A stretch of 64,000 bases of DNA, taken from NCBI GenBank assembly GCA_016720075.1, contig JADJXW010000006.1, forward strand, positions 192,527-256,526, read 5' to 3'. Source of the stretch: Pseudomonadota bacterium (GTDB lineage: Bacteria > Pseudomonadota > Gammaproteobacteria > Steroidobacterales > Steroidobacteraceae). Below are positions 16,477-26,019 of this stretch, piece by piece (positions within the stretch are counted from its first letter, which is position 1; every line of letters begins with the position of its first letter). The notes under the pieces are model-generated. The model was given only the letters and a program-made list of their open reading frames with translations, was not told the origin of the DNA and made no database searches. The translations under genes and the position numbers were made by a program.

Positions 16477-16995
16477 TCATACGGGGCTCCGCGCCGCGAG
16501 AATCCAGTCAACCACTTCGCGCACCGCGCCGTGCCCGCCGGGCAGCGTGGTGCGGCAATGCGCGGCGCGCGTGGCCAGCGGATGCGCGTCGCTGACGGCC
16601 ACGGCCAGCGCCACGCGAACGAACAGCGGCACGTCCGGGGTGTCGTCGCCGATGCAGGCCACCTGCGTGTCGGTCAGCGACAGGCGCTGCAGCAGCCGGT
16701 CGAGCGCCTGGCTCTTGTCTTCAACGCCCTGCATCACCAGCTTCACGCCAAGTTCCCGGCAGCGGGCGCGCACGGCGGCGGACTTGCGGCCGGATACCAC
16801 GGCCACCTCGATGCCCGCGGCGCGCAGCAGCTTGATGCCATGCCCGTCGCGAACGTGGAAGCGCTTGAGCGTTTCACCGCGCGGTCCGTACCACAGGCCG
16901 CCGTCGGTGAGCACGCCGTCGACGTCGAGCACCAGCAGCGCCAGTCGCCGCGCCATGCGGTGGGTGATGCATTTCGGCACGGCGGCAAAGGGCAT
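16477..16995 (-). CDS. kdsC: 3-deoxy-D-manno-octulosonate 8-phosphate phosphatase KdsC
   Basis: This HAD-superfamily phosphatase releases KDO from KDO 8-phosphate for LPS inner core synthesis. The 172 residues show the catalytic loop LVLDVDGVLTDGGLWY (Asp24 and Asp26), motif II VVSGRKS, and motif III IGDDTPDVPLF, which in most KdsC reads GDDxxDxP. The start overlaps the last base of kdsD (TGATG). It is the usual small tetrameric C0-type HAD without a cap domain. Confidence 0.95.
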   Translation of the reverse strand: MPFAAVPKCITHRMARRLALLVLDVDGVLTDGGLWYGPRGETLKRFHVRDGHGIKLLRAAGIEVAVVSGRKSAAVRARCRELGVKLVMQGVEDKSQALDRLLQRLSLTDTQVACIGDDTPDVPLFVRVALAVAVSDAHPLATRAAHCRTTLPGGHGAVREVVDWILAARSPV

Positions 16996-17966
16996 CAGAC
17001 AACTCCCGCGCGCAGCAGGTCGTGGATGTTCAACGCGCCAACCAGCCTGCCGTCGGCATCCACCACCAGCAGTGCGGTGATGCGATGCTCCTGCATGCGG
17101 TTCACCGCTTCGGCGGCAAGGTCATCGGGCCGGATGCTGCGGGGACTCGCCGTCATCGCCGACTGCAGCGTGCCGCCGCGCAGGTCGAGGCCGCGATCCA
17201 GCGCGCGCCGCAGGTCGCCGTCGGTGAACACGCCCGCGAGGCCGCCCGCGGCGTTGACCACCGCGGTCATGCCCAGCCCCTTGCGGCTCATCTCGAGCAG
17301 GCCCTGTTCGAGCGTGGCGGTGACGGGCACGCGCGGCAGGTCGTCGCCGCGCCGCATGACGTCGCTGACATGCAGCAGCAGCTTGCGGCCCAGCGCCCCA
17401 CCCGGATGCGCGCGCGCGAAATCCTCGCTGGTGAAGCCCCGCGCCTCGAGCAGTGCGGTGGCCAGCGCATCGCCCATGGCCAGCACGGCCGTGGTGCTGG
17501 CCGTGGGCGCGAGGTTCAGCGGACAGGCCTCTTCGGCCACCGACACATCGATGTGCACGGCCGCCTCGCGCGCCAGCGTGGATTGCCCGTGCCCGGTCAT
17601 CGCGATCACCGGCACGCCGAGGCGGCGCAGCGGCGCCAGCAGCGCCAGCAGTTCGGGCGTTTCGCCGGAATTGGAGATGGCCAGCAGCACGTCGCCGCGC
17701 ATCACCATGCCCAGGTCGCCGTGGCTGGCCTCGGCGGCGTGCAGGAAAAAAGCCGGCGTGCCGGTGCTGGCGAGCGTGGAGGCGATCTTGTGGCCCACGA
17801 GGCCCGATTTGCCCAGGCCGCTGACCACCACCCGGCCACTTGCCGCGAGGATGAGCTCGCAGGCGCGCACGAATGTGTCGTCAACGCGCGGCAGCAGCTG
17901 GGCCACGGCCCGGGCTTCGATTTCCAGGGCGCGCCGGCCGGCGGCAATCAGTGTCGGGTTGGGCAT
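16995..17966 (-). CDS. kdsD: Arabinose-5-phosphate isomerase KdsD
   Basis: This enzyme converts ribulose 5-phosphate to arabinose 5-phosphate, the first committed step to KDO. The 323 residues comprise an N-terminal SIS domain (VVVSGLGKSGLVGHKIASTL; AISNSGETPELLALL; the HPGG motif in ARAHPGGALGR) and two C-terminal CBS repeats (SDVMRRGDDLPRVPV and AMTASPRSIRPDDLA). It heads the kdsD-kdsC-lptCAB-rpoN-hpf-rapZ-zapE minus-strand run and is divergent from ibaG. Confidence 0.95.
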   Translation of the reverse strand: MPNPTLIAAGRRALEIEARAVAQLLPRVDDTFVRACELILAASGRVVVSGLGKSGLVGHKIASTLASTGTPAFFLHAAEASHGDLGMVMRGDVLLAISNSGETPELLALLAPLRRLGVPVIAMTGHGQSTLAREAAVHIDVSVAEEACPLNLAPTASTTAVLAMGDALATALLEARGFTSEDFARAHPGGALGRKLLLHVSDVMRRGDDLPRVPVTATLEQGLLEMSRKGLGMTAVVNAAGGLAGVFTDGDLRRALDRGLDLRGGTLQSAMTASPRSIRPDDLAAEAVNRMQEHRITALLVVDADGRLVGALNIHDLLRAGVV

Positions 17967-18047
17967 CTGTTGCGTCCGATCATAGCTTAAACTGCGCGTC
18001 CTTCCCGAAGCGCCAGACCACCGTCCAGATTACCGCCAAGGCACCCA

Positions 18048-19557
<1,510 letters not shown>

Positions 19558-19573
19558 CCGCGCGGGGTGATCG

Positions 19574-20766
19574 TTACTGCGCGGTCTCGGCCGGGGCCTC
19601 GATCACCTTCACGTCCACGCTGAACCGGCGGGTGCCGCGCAGCCCCTCGAGCTTCACGGTGCTGCCTGGCTTGTGGCTGGCGATGCGGGCGAGGGCGTCC
19701 TGGGCATTGCGCACCGGCGCGCCGTTGACCGCTTCGATGATGTCCCGCCGGGCCAGCCCCACTTCGAGGGCGGGCGAATCGCGGTACAGGTTCGCGATGG
19801 CGACGCCGGCGTGCGCCAGTCCCACGCGGGAGGCATCCTCTGCGCCCACATCCACTGTGACGATGCCGATCCAGCCGCGGATGACGCGGCCATGCTGCAC
19901 GATTTCCTGCATCACGCCGCGCACCAGGTCCACGGGGATGGCGACGCCGATGCCTTCGGCCCCCAGGTCCTTGCCGAGCACGGCCGTGTTGATGCCGATG
20001 AGTTCGCCCCGGAAATCCACCAGCGCGCCGCCGGAATTGCCGAAGTTGATGGCCGCGTCGGTCTGGATGAAATTCTCGTAAACGGCCACGCCCAGCTGCG
20101 CGCGGCCCAGCGCGCTGACGATGCCGTGGGTCACCGTCTGCGATAGCCCCAGCGGCGTGCCGATGGCCAGCACCACCTCTCCCACCTGCACACGGTCCGA
20201 GCGCCCCAGCTTCATGACGGGCGGTTTCGGCAGCCGGATCTGCAGCACGGCCAGATCCGTGCCCGGATCACTGCCCACCACCGCCGCATCGGCCTCGCGG
20301 CCGTCGGACAGCTGCACGCGGATCCGGTCGGACCCGGCGATCACATGGTGGTTGGTGATGATGTGGCCCTGGGAGTCCACGATCACCCCGGAGCCCAGTC
20401 CCTGTTGCACGCGGGGTCGCTGCGGGCCGAAGAACGGGTCGAACGCGGATGCCGGAGCGCGTTCGGTGCGCTGGGTATATACGCTGACCACGGCGGGCGC
20501 CGCCGCGCGCACGGCGGCGCTGAAACTGCCCTGCGGCCCGGACTCGCGCAGCAGGGGGAGGCCGGGTCGGCCTCGGCCGGGGTGACCGGCTTTTCGGTTT
20601 CGGGGGGGCGGGGAGCCGCGGGGGCTGGGCTGGAAATGCCGGCAGCCGTGGCGTTCGGCGGGGCCTGGATGAGGCCGGGGAACAGGCGCACCACCAGCCA
20701 GGCGACGGCCAGGCCAGCCACGACCGAAATGAGAATGAACAGGGCGTTGCGCTTGAGGGTGCTCAC
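19574..20766 (-). CDS. degS: DegS/AlgW-like membrane-anchored serine protease (apparent single-base frameshift)
   Basis: Joined across a frameshift, the gene encodes about 397 residues: one N-terminal span (ALFILISVVAGLAVAWLVV), a Pro/Ala linker, a trypsin-like protease domain with triad blocks ITNHHVI (His), DPGTDLAVLQI (Asp) and NFGNSGGALVD (Ser), and one PDZ domain at the C-terminus. That layout is of DegS/AlgW, the site-1 protease that cuts anti-sigma factors in envelope stress. The N-terminal and protease parts are in different frames. Adding one C to the C5 run (plus-strand G run 20554-20558) restores ADPASP-LLRESG. The start is taken as GTG 20766 and is uncertain. Confidence 0.85.
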
Positions 20767-20816
20767 CAGGAGGACCGTTCTCTTGGGGCCCGGGGTGGGC
20801 CTGCTTGTTGATAGTG

Positions 20817-20822
20817 TATAAT
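20817..20822 (+). promoter_or_regulatory. Candidate -10 element of the petABC promoter
   Basis: A perfect TATAAT lies 79 bases before the petA start, in the 135-base gap between petA and the divergent degS-like gene. No convincing -35 hexamer is found 16-18 bases upstream; a TG pair directly precedes the hexamer. It is the most likely transcription start region of petABC-sspAB, but the evidence is a single hexamer. Confidence 0.4.
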
Positions 20823-20901
20823 GCCGGGCTGTCCGAACCGCCGAGGTTGAAAGGCAGCCTGGCGCGGCGGGCACCCTTACGAAGAGCCTCAAAAAACCAT
20901 A

Positions 20902-21522
20902 ATGAGCGATCATTCATCCGCTCCCGCCTCGGCAGAGGTCGACCAGGACCGCCGAGGATTCCTCACCTTCGCGACCGCGGCCACCGGTGTGGTGGGCGTG
21001 GCCTTCGCCACGGTGCCCTTCATTGCCTCCTGGAGTCCCTCCGAGCGGGCCCGCGCTGCCGGCGCGCCGGTCGAGGTCGACGTGACCAAGCTCGAGCCCG
21101 GGCAGATGGTGGTAGTCACCTACCGCAAGAAGCCCATGTACGTCGTGCGCCGCACGCCGGAGATGCTCGAGCAGCTTGCCGGCCATGACGGCCAGCTGAA
21201 AGACCCGGAATCCAGGGAATCCGAGCAGCCGGAATACACGCGCAACACGGCTCGCGCCGCGAAGCCCGAGATCCTGGTGCTCGACGGCACCTGCACCCAC
21301 CTGGGCTGCCTGCCCAAGTCGCGCTTCGAGGCTGCCACTCCCGACCTGGGCGCGGACTGGCCGGGCGGATTCTTCTGCCCCTGCCATGGCTCGAAGTTCG
21401 ACCTGTCCGGTCGCGTGTTCGAGGGTTCACCGGCATCGACCAACCTGCGCATCCCGGAATACTCGTTCCGCGACGAGACGCTGGTCATCGGCGTTGCCCC
21501 GTCCGAAAAGGGAGTGGCGTAA
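20902..21522 (+). CDS. petA: Ubiquinol-cytochrome c reductase, Rieske iron-sulfur subunit
   Basis: The 206-residue Rieske protein of the bc1 complex carries electrons from ubiquinol to cytochrome c1. The N-terminus shows a twin-arginine-type signal anchor (QDRRGFLTFATAATGVVGVAF). The [2Fe-2S] ligands are in CTHLGC and CPCHGSKFD, each with a Cys and a His, and the disulfide Cys of each box is present. A roughly 45-residue insertion around residues 95-125 (PESRESEQPEYTRN) precedes the cluster fold. It is first gene of petABC. Confidence 0.97.
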   Translation: MSDHSSAPASAEVDQDRRGFLTFATAATGVVGVAFATVPFIASWSPSERARAAGAPVEVDVTKLEPGQMVVVTYRKKPMYVVRRTPEMLEQLAGHDGQLKDPESRESEQPEYTRNTARAAKPEILVLDGTCTHLGCLPKSRFEAATPDLGADWPGGFFCPCHGSKFDLSGRVFEGSPASTNLRIPEYSFRDETLVIGVAPSEKGVA

Positions 21523-22773
21523 ATGGCCGGCAGCAACGACGCCTTGCCCGTGCGCAAGGGTTTTCTCCTGTGGCTGAACAACCGCCTGCCGGTCGACGCG
21601 TTCATGCGCGACCAGCTCACCGGCTACTACGCCCCGAAGAACTTCAACTTCTGGTACTTCTTCGGCGTGCTGTCGCTGGTGGCGCTGGTCCTGCAGCTGG
21701 TCACCGGCATCTTCCTCACCATGCATTACAAGGTGGGCGAGGCGACGGCGTTCGATTCGGTCGAGTACATCATGCGCGAGGTGCCGTACGGATGGCTGCT
21801 GCGCTATGCGCACTCCACCGGCGCCTCGGCGTTCTTCATCGTGGTCTACCTGCACATGTTCCGGGCCTTCCTCTATGGCTCGTACAAGGCGCCGCGCGAA
21901 CTGCTGTGGCTGTTCGGCATGGCGGTGTACATGGCGCTGATGGCCGAGGCCTTCATGGGCTACGTGCTGCCGTGGGGCAACATGTCCTACTGGGGCGCGC
22001 AGGTGATCGTGAACCTGTTCGGTACCATCCCGGTCATCGGGCCGGGCCTGGTCGACTGGATCCGCGGTGACTACGGCATCGCGGATGCCACGCTGAACCG
22101 GTTCTTCTCGCTGCACGTGGTGGCGGTGCCGCTGGTGCTGTTGCTGCTGGTGGCCCTGCACCTGGTGGCGCTGCGCCACAACGGCTCGAACAACCCCGAT
22201 GGCGTCGAGATCAAGGCCAACAAGGGCCCTGACGGCAAGCCGGTCGATGGCATTCCGTTCCATCCGTACTACACGGTGAAGGATACGGTCGGCCTCGGCG
22301 TGTTCCTGATGCTGTTCGCGGTGGTGCTGTTCTTCGTACCGACGTTCGGGGGATTGTTCCTCGAGGCGCCGAACTTCGAACCCGCCCAGCCGCTGAAAAC
22401 GCCGCCGCACATCGCGCCGGTGTGGTACTTCACGCCGTTCTACGCAATCCTGCGCGCGGTGCCGGACCAGCAGATGGGCGCGCTGCTGATGGCGCTGTCG
22501 CTGATCGGGTTCTTCCTGCTGCCGTGGCTCGACCGCTCGCCGGTCAAGTCCACGCGCTACCGGCCGCTCACGTGGAAGATCGCGCTGACTGTCTTCACGA
22601 TCTCGTTCGTGGCGCTGGGGTACCTTGGCCTCAAGCCCGCGGAAGGTTCGTATGTGCTGGCGGCGCGGATCTTCACCGGCCTGTACTTCGCCTTCTTCGT
22701 GCTGATGCCTTTCTACACGCGCGGCGAATCCACCAGCCGCGTGCCCGCAAGAGTGACTTTCCATCATGACTGA
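21523..22773 (+). CDS. petB: Ubiquinol-cytochrome c reductase, cytochrome b subunit
   Basis: This 416-residue eight-span cytochrome b holds two b hemes and both quinone sites. Heme ligands are visible as paired His in helix B (RYAHSTGASAFFIVVYLHMFR region) and helix D (FSLHVVAVPL...ALHLVAL). The Qo-site motif is PVWY (HIAPVWYFTPFYAI), where mitochondrial and alphaproteobacterial proteins have PEWY. The ATG follows the petA stop without a gap. The C-terminal span and TRGESTSRVPARVTF tail are standard. Confidence 0.97.
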   Translation: MAGSNDALPVRKGFLLWLNNRLPVDAFMRDQLTGYYAPKNFNFWYFFGVLSLVALVLQLVTGIFLTMHYKVGEATAFDSVEYIMREVPYGWLLRYAHSTGASAFFIVVYLHMFRAFLYGSYKAPRELLWLFGMAVYMALMAEAFMGYVLPWGNMSYWGAQVIVNLFGTIPVIGPGLVDWIRGDYGIADATLNRFFSLHVVAVPLVLLLLVALHLVALRHNGSNNPDGVEIKANKGPDGKPVDGIPFHPYYTVKDTVGLGVFLMLFAVVLFFVPTFGGLFLEAPNFEPAQPLKTPPHIAPVWYFTPFYAILRAVPDQQMGALLMALSLIGFFLLPWLDRSPVKSTRYRPLTWKIALTVFTISFVALGYLGLKPAEGSYVLAARIFTGLYFAFFVLMPFYTRGESTSRVPARVTFHHD

Positions 22774-23563
22774 GCGCGCCATGCAGAATCGTTGGGTGCG
22801 GATTGCTTTCACGCTGGCTGCCAGCTTCGCGCTGGGAACCGGCGTCGCCGCGGCCGCTGAAGAAGGCGGCCACGGAGGCGGCGCGCAGGAAGTCCACTGG
22901 GAGTCCTGGCAGGCCGGCAACGAGGTGACCAACACCGCCTCGCTGCAGCGCGGCGCCACGAACTTCGTGAACTACTGCCTCAGCTGCCACTCGATGAAGT
23001 ACATGCGCTACTCGCGCATGGCCAGCGACCTGGGCATTTCCGAGCAGCAGCTGCGCGAGAACCTGATCGCCACCGATGCCAAGCCCACCGACTACATGCT
23101 GGCGAGCTTCCCCGAGGCTGAAGCCGTGGCCTGGTTCGGAAAGGTGCCCCCGGATCTGTCGCTGGTCGCCCGCTATCGCGGCACCGACTGGGTGTACCAG
23201 TTCCTGAAGGGCTTCTACGTCGACAAGACGCGGCCCACGGGCACCAACAACCTGGCGCTGGAAGGCGCGGCCATGCCGGCCGTGCTGTCCGACCTCGAGG
23301 GCGTGAAGGCGGCCGTGCTGGGCGTGGGCGTGTCGGCCCACGGTGGCAAGCGCGTCGAGCGCTTCGAGACGGTGGCAGCCGGCCGGATGACTCCCGAGGA
23401 GTTCGACGGCTTCGTGCGCGATACGGTCAACTTCCTCGACTACGCCGGCGACCCTTCGCAGGCGCAGCGGCGCAGCATCGGCATCTGGGTGCTGCTGTTC
23501 CTGATGGTGTTCACCGTGTTTGCCTGGATGCTCAAGAAGGAATACTGGAAGGACGTACATTGA
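22766..23563 (+). CDS. petC: Ubiquinol-cytochrome c reductase, cytochrome c1 subunit
   Basis: This 265-residue membrane-anchored c-type cytochrome accepts electrons from the Rieske subunit. It has a signal peptide, the heme-attachment motif NYCLSCHSMKYM, an axial Met in ALEGAAMPAVLSDLEG, and a C-terminal membrane span (IGIWVLLFLMVFTVFAWML) with the basic cap KKEYWKDVH. The start overlaps petB by 8 bases, so translation is probably coupled. An internal ATG (MQNRWV) is possible. Confidence 0.96.
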   Translation: MTERAMQNRWVRIAFTLAASFALGTGVAAAAEEGGHGGGAQEVHWESWQAGNEVTNTASLQRGATNFVNYCLSCHSMKYMRYSRMASDLGISEQQLRENLIATDAKPTDYMLASFPEAEAVAWFGKVPPDLSLVARYRGTDWVYQFLKGFYVDKTRPTGTNNLALEGAAMPAVLSDLEGVKAAVLGVGVSAHGGKRVERFETVAAGRMTPEEFDGFVRDTVNFLDYAGDPSQAQRRSIGIWVLLFLMVFTVFAWMLKKEYWKDVH

Positions 23564-23639
23564 GCCCGCGCGGCGCAGGTCGGTTGGTCTTCGCCGCAGC
23601 AGCCTGTGTAGTCCTGCATTGACGAGTCGCCACGCCGTG

Positions 23640-24245
23640 ATGACATTGTTTTCGGCACCGGATGAGGCCGCCAGCCACCGGACCCGTATTGTTCTGGCGG
23701 AAAAAGACGTCGAGATCGAGATCGTCAGCGTCACGCCGGGCCGGTTCCCGGAAGACCTGCTCGACCTGAATCCGGACCATTCGCTGCCGACGCTGGTCGA
23801 CCGCGACCTGGTGCTGTACGACTCGCGCATCATCATCGAGTACCTCGACGAGCGTTTTCCGCATCCGCCGCTGATGCCCGTCGACCCGGTGTCGCGGGCG
23901 CAGTTCCGCCTGGCGCTGCACCGGATCGAGCGCGACTGGTATGGCCTTGCCAGCAAGCTCGACAAGCTCGCGCCCGATGCCGCCGACGCGGCGCGGCTGC
24001 GGGGCGAGCTGCGCGACCTGGTCGTGCAGACGGTGGACTTCGTGCGCAACAAGCCGTATTTCGTCAGCGACGAGATTTCCCTGGTCGATGTCACCATCGC
24101 TCCGATCCTGTGGCGCCTGCCGCGCTACCGGATCGACCTGCCGAAGGAGGCCACGCCCCTGCTCAAGTACGCAAACCTGCTGTTCTCCAGGCCCGCCTTC
24201 CGACTGAGCCTGTCGGCGCAGGAGCGGGAGATGCGCGTTGCCTGA
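23640..24245 (+). CDS. sspA: Stringent starvation protein A (GST-fold)
   Basis: SspA is a glutathione-transferase-like protein that binds RNA polymerase during starvation and acid stress in E. coli. Matching segments are MTLFSAPDEAASHRTRIVLAEKDVE, here written only to MTLFSAPDEAASHRTR, and DSRIIIEYLDERFPHPPLMP, the last of which is nearly invariant. The last segment is the substrate-site region without catalytic Ser/Tyr. I used ATG 23640; the upstream GTG 23637 and TTG 23619 are in frame, and E. coli SspA also has residues before MTLFS, so the start may be a few codons earlier. Confidence 0.9.
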   Translation: MTLFSAPDEAASHRTRIVLAEKDVEIEIVSVTPGRFPEDLLDLNPDHSLPTLVDRDLVLYDSRIIIEYLDERFPHPPLMPVDPVSRAQFRLALHRIERDWYGLASKLDKLAPDAADAARLRGELRDLVVQTVDFVRNKPYFVSDEISLVDVTIAPILWRLPRYRIDLPKEATPLLKYANLLFSRPAFRLSLSAQEREMRVA

Positions 24246-24660
24246 GCTCTCGCGGCGACCTTACCTGCTGCGGGCGATGCTGGACTGGATGGTCGACTGT
24301 GGCTACACGCCGCACCTGATCGTCGATGCCAGTTCGGATGTCGTGCAGGTGCCGCGGCAGTTCGTGAAGGAGGGCAAGATCGTCCTCAACATCTCGGCCT
24401 CCGCCACCCAGTCGTTCCAGATCGGCGCCGATGCCGTGGAATTCAACGCGCGCTTCGGCGGCGTGGGCCACCACATCCGCGTGCCGGTGGATTTCGTGCT
24501 GGGCATCTATGCGCGCGAGACCGGCCAGGGCATGGTGTTCACCGAAGAGGGTTCGCCGGTCCCGGGCACGCCCGGCAATTCGAACGACGGCGGCGGACCG
24601 GATCCTTCGCCGCCGCCGCCCGAGAAACCGCGCCGACCCAGCCTCAAAGTGGTCAAATAG
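24238..24660 (+). CDS. sspB: SspB, ClpXP adaptor (stringent starvation protein B)
   Basis: SspB tethers ssrA-tagged and other substrates to ClpXP. The 140 residues have the folded domain (RAMLDWMVDCGYTPHLIVDA; FVKEGKIVLNISASATQSF; IRVPVDFVLGIYARE), a disordered Gly/Pro linker (SNDGGGPDPSPPPPEKP), and the C-terminal ClpX-binding tail RRPSLKVVK. The start is TTG 24238, overlapping sspA by 8 bases. petABC-sspA-sspB is a common gammaproteobacterial order. Confidence 0.93.
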   Translation: MPELSRRPYLLRAMLDWMVDCGYTPHLIVDASSDVVQVPRQFVKEGKIVLNISASATQSFQIGADAVEFNARFGGVGHHIRVPVDFVLGIYARETGQGMVFTEEGSPVPGTPGNSNDGGGPDPSPPPPEKPRRPSLKVVK

Positions 24661-24685
24661 CCAGCAACGACAATCGGGGGGAATC

Positions 24686-25621
24686 ATGAGACACATCGTT
24701 TCTTCGGCTCTGATCGGCCTTCTGCCCCTGGCAGCCCTCGCGGCGGCTCCCCCTGCAACGGCGCCCTCGGCAGCGCCCGCGGCGCCCGACTTCTCGCAGG
24801 TTCAGATCCGCGTCACACGCGTGGCCGGCGACCTGTATGCGCTGGAAGGCCAGGGTGGCACGGTGTCGGTGCTGGCCGGTCCCGACGGCGCGCTGGTCAT
24901 CGATTCGCAGTTCGCGCCGCTGTCGGACAAGCTCATCGCCGCCATCCGTACCTTCTCGCAGGCGCGGCTGCGCTTCCTGCTGAACACGCATGTGCATGGC
25001 GACCACACGGGCGGCAATGCCAACTTCACCAGGGCCGGCGCCACGGTCATCGCGCATGACAGCGTGCGGCGGCGGCTGCGCAATCCCGCGCCCGCTGCCA
25101 ATGGCGCGCCGGGCGTGCCGGCCGTTGCCGAAGCGCTGCCCGTCATCACCTTCGAGGGGCCCTCGGCGCTGTACCTGAACGGCCAGACCGTGCGCCTGAC
25201 CCCGATGCCCGCGGCGCATACCGACGGCGACGTGATGATCGAATTCCCGCAGCTCGATGTGCTGGTGATGGGCGACTTCTTCCGCAGCACCGGCTATCCG
25301 GTGGCGGATCGCAACAACGGCGGCAGTTTCCGCGGCATCGCCGATGCGCTGGGAATTGCCAGCGGCCGCGCTGGTCCGGCCACGCGCGTGATCCCGGGCC
25401 ACGGCCCCATCTCCAGCCGCGCGGGGATCATCGAGCAGCGCGACATCCTGGTGTCGACCATCAACGAGGTCGAGAAGCTCGTGCGGCAGGGCATGACGGT
25501 GGAGCAGGTGCTGGCCGCGAAGCCCACGGCGGCGTTCGATGACCGCGTGCCGCAGGGCGCGCAGAATGCCGAGCGGTTCGTGCGCGGTCTGTACGCGGAA
25601 CTGTCGAGCGAGAAACGCTAG
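24686..25621 (+). CDS. Metallo-beta-lactamase-fold hydrolase, secreted
   Basis: This 311-residue protein has a signal peptide (LIGLLPLAALAAA) and an MBL fold. Zinc ligands are visible as HVHGDHTGG, PAAHTDGDVMI, VMGDFF and PGHGP, the full HxHxDH, His, Asp, His set. The C-terminal helical extension (VEKLVRQGMTVEQVLAAKP) resembles quinoprotein-relay-system and SoxH-like hydrolases rather than true beta-lactamases. GGGGGG before ATG 24686 acts as ribosome site. Real substrate unknown; likely periplasmic. Confidence 0.85.
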   Translation: MRHIVSSALIGLLPLAALAAAPPATAPSAAPAAPDFSQVQIRVTRVAGDLYALEGQGGTVSVLAGPDGALVIDSQFAPLSDKLIAAIRTFSQARLRFLLNTHVHGDHTGGNANFTRAGATVIAHDSVRRRLRNPAPAANGAPGVPAVAEALPVITFEGPSALYLNGQTVRLTPMPAAHTDGDVMIEFPQLDVLVMGDFFRSTGYPVADRNNGGSFRGIADALGIASGRAGPATRVIPGHGPISSRAGIIEQRDILVSTINEVEKLVRQGMTVEQVLAAKPTAAFDDRVPQGAQNAERFVRGLYAELSSEKR

Positions 25622-25623
25622 CT

Positions 25624-26019
25624 TCACGCCGAAAAGGCGTGCTGTATCCAGCGGATATGGAATCCCGCAGGCGCGGGCTGCAGGTCCATCACGTCGAACC
25701 TCACGGGCAAGGCCGACCACTGCGGATGCGTGGCCAGCAGGTGCAGGCTGGCGCGCAGCAGACGCTGCTGCTTGCGGTGATCGACGCTGGCCGCGCCGCC
25801 GCCATAGTCCTGCCGGCTGCGAAGGCGCACTTCGGCCACCACCAGTGTGCCTTCCGGCGACAACGTCACCAGGTCAAGCTCACCCATGCGGCAGCGGTAG
25901 TTGCGCAGCAGGATGCGGTGGCGCCGCGCGCCGAGGAAGTCCGCCGCCGCCTGTTCGGCTGCGGCGCCCCGCGCGGCGCGTGACTCAGCGCAGCGGGTCG
26001 AAGAGCTCGGGCGCGCCAT
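25624..26019 (-). CDS. yraN: YraN family protein (UPF0102, endonuclease-like fold)
   Basis: This 131-residue protein of the UPF0102/YraN family has a Holliday-junction-resolvase/restriction-endonuclease-like core: GAAAEQAAADFL, ILLRNYRCRMGELDLV (with the E-D metal pair), VVAEVRLRSRQDYGG and HRKQQRLL. The usual motif is FVEVR(K); here VAEVRLRS. Biological role is not established. It begins inside the 3' end of lpoA (35-base overlap), its standard partner, and is probably translationally coupled to it. Confidence 0.93.
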   Translation of the reverse strand: MARPSSSTRCAESRAARGAAAEQAAADFLGARRHRILLRNYRCRMGELDLVTLSPEGTLVVAEVRLRSRQDYGGGAASVDHRKQQRLLRASLHLLATHPQWSALPVRFDVMDLQPAPAGFHIRWIQHAFSA

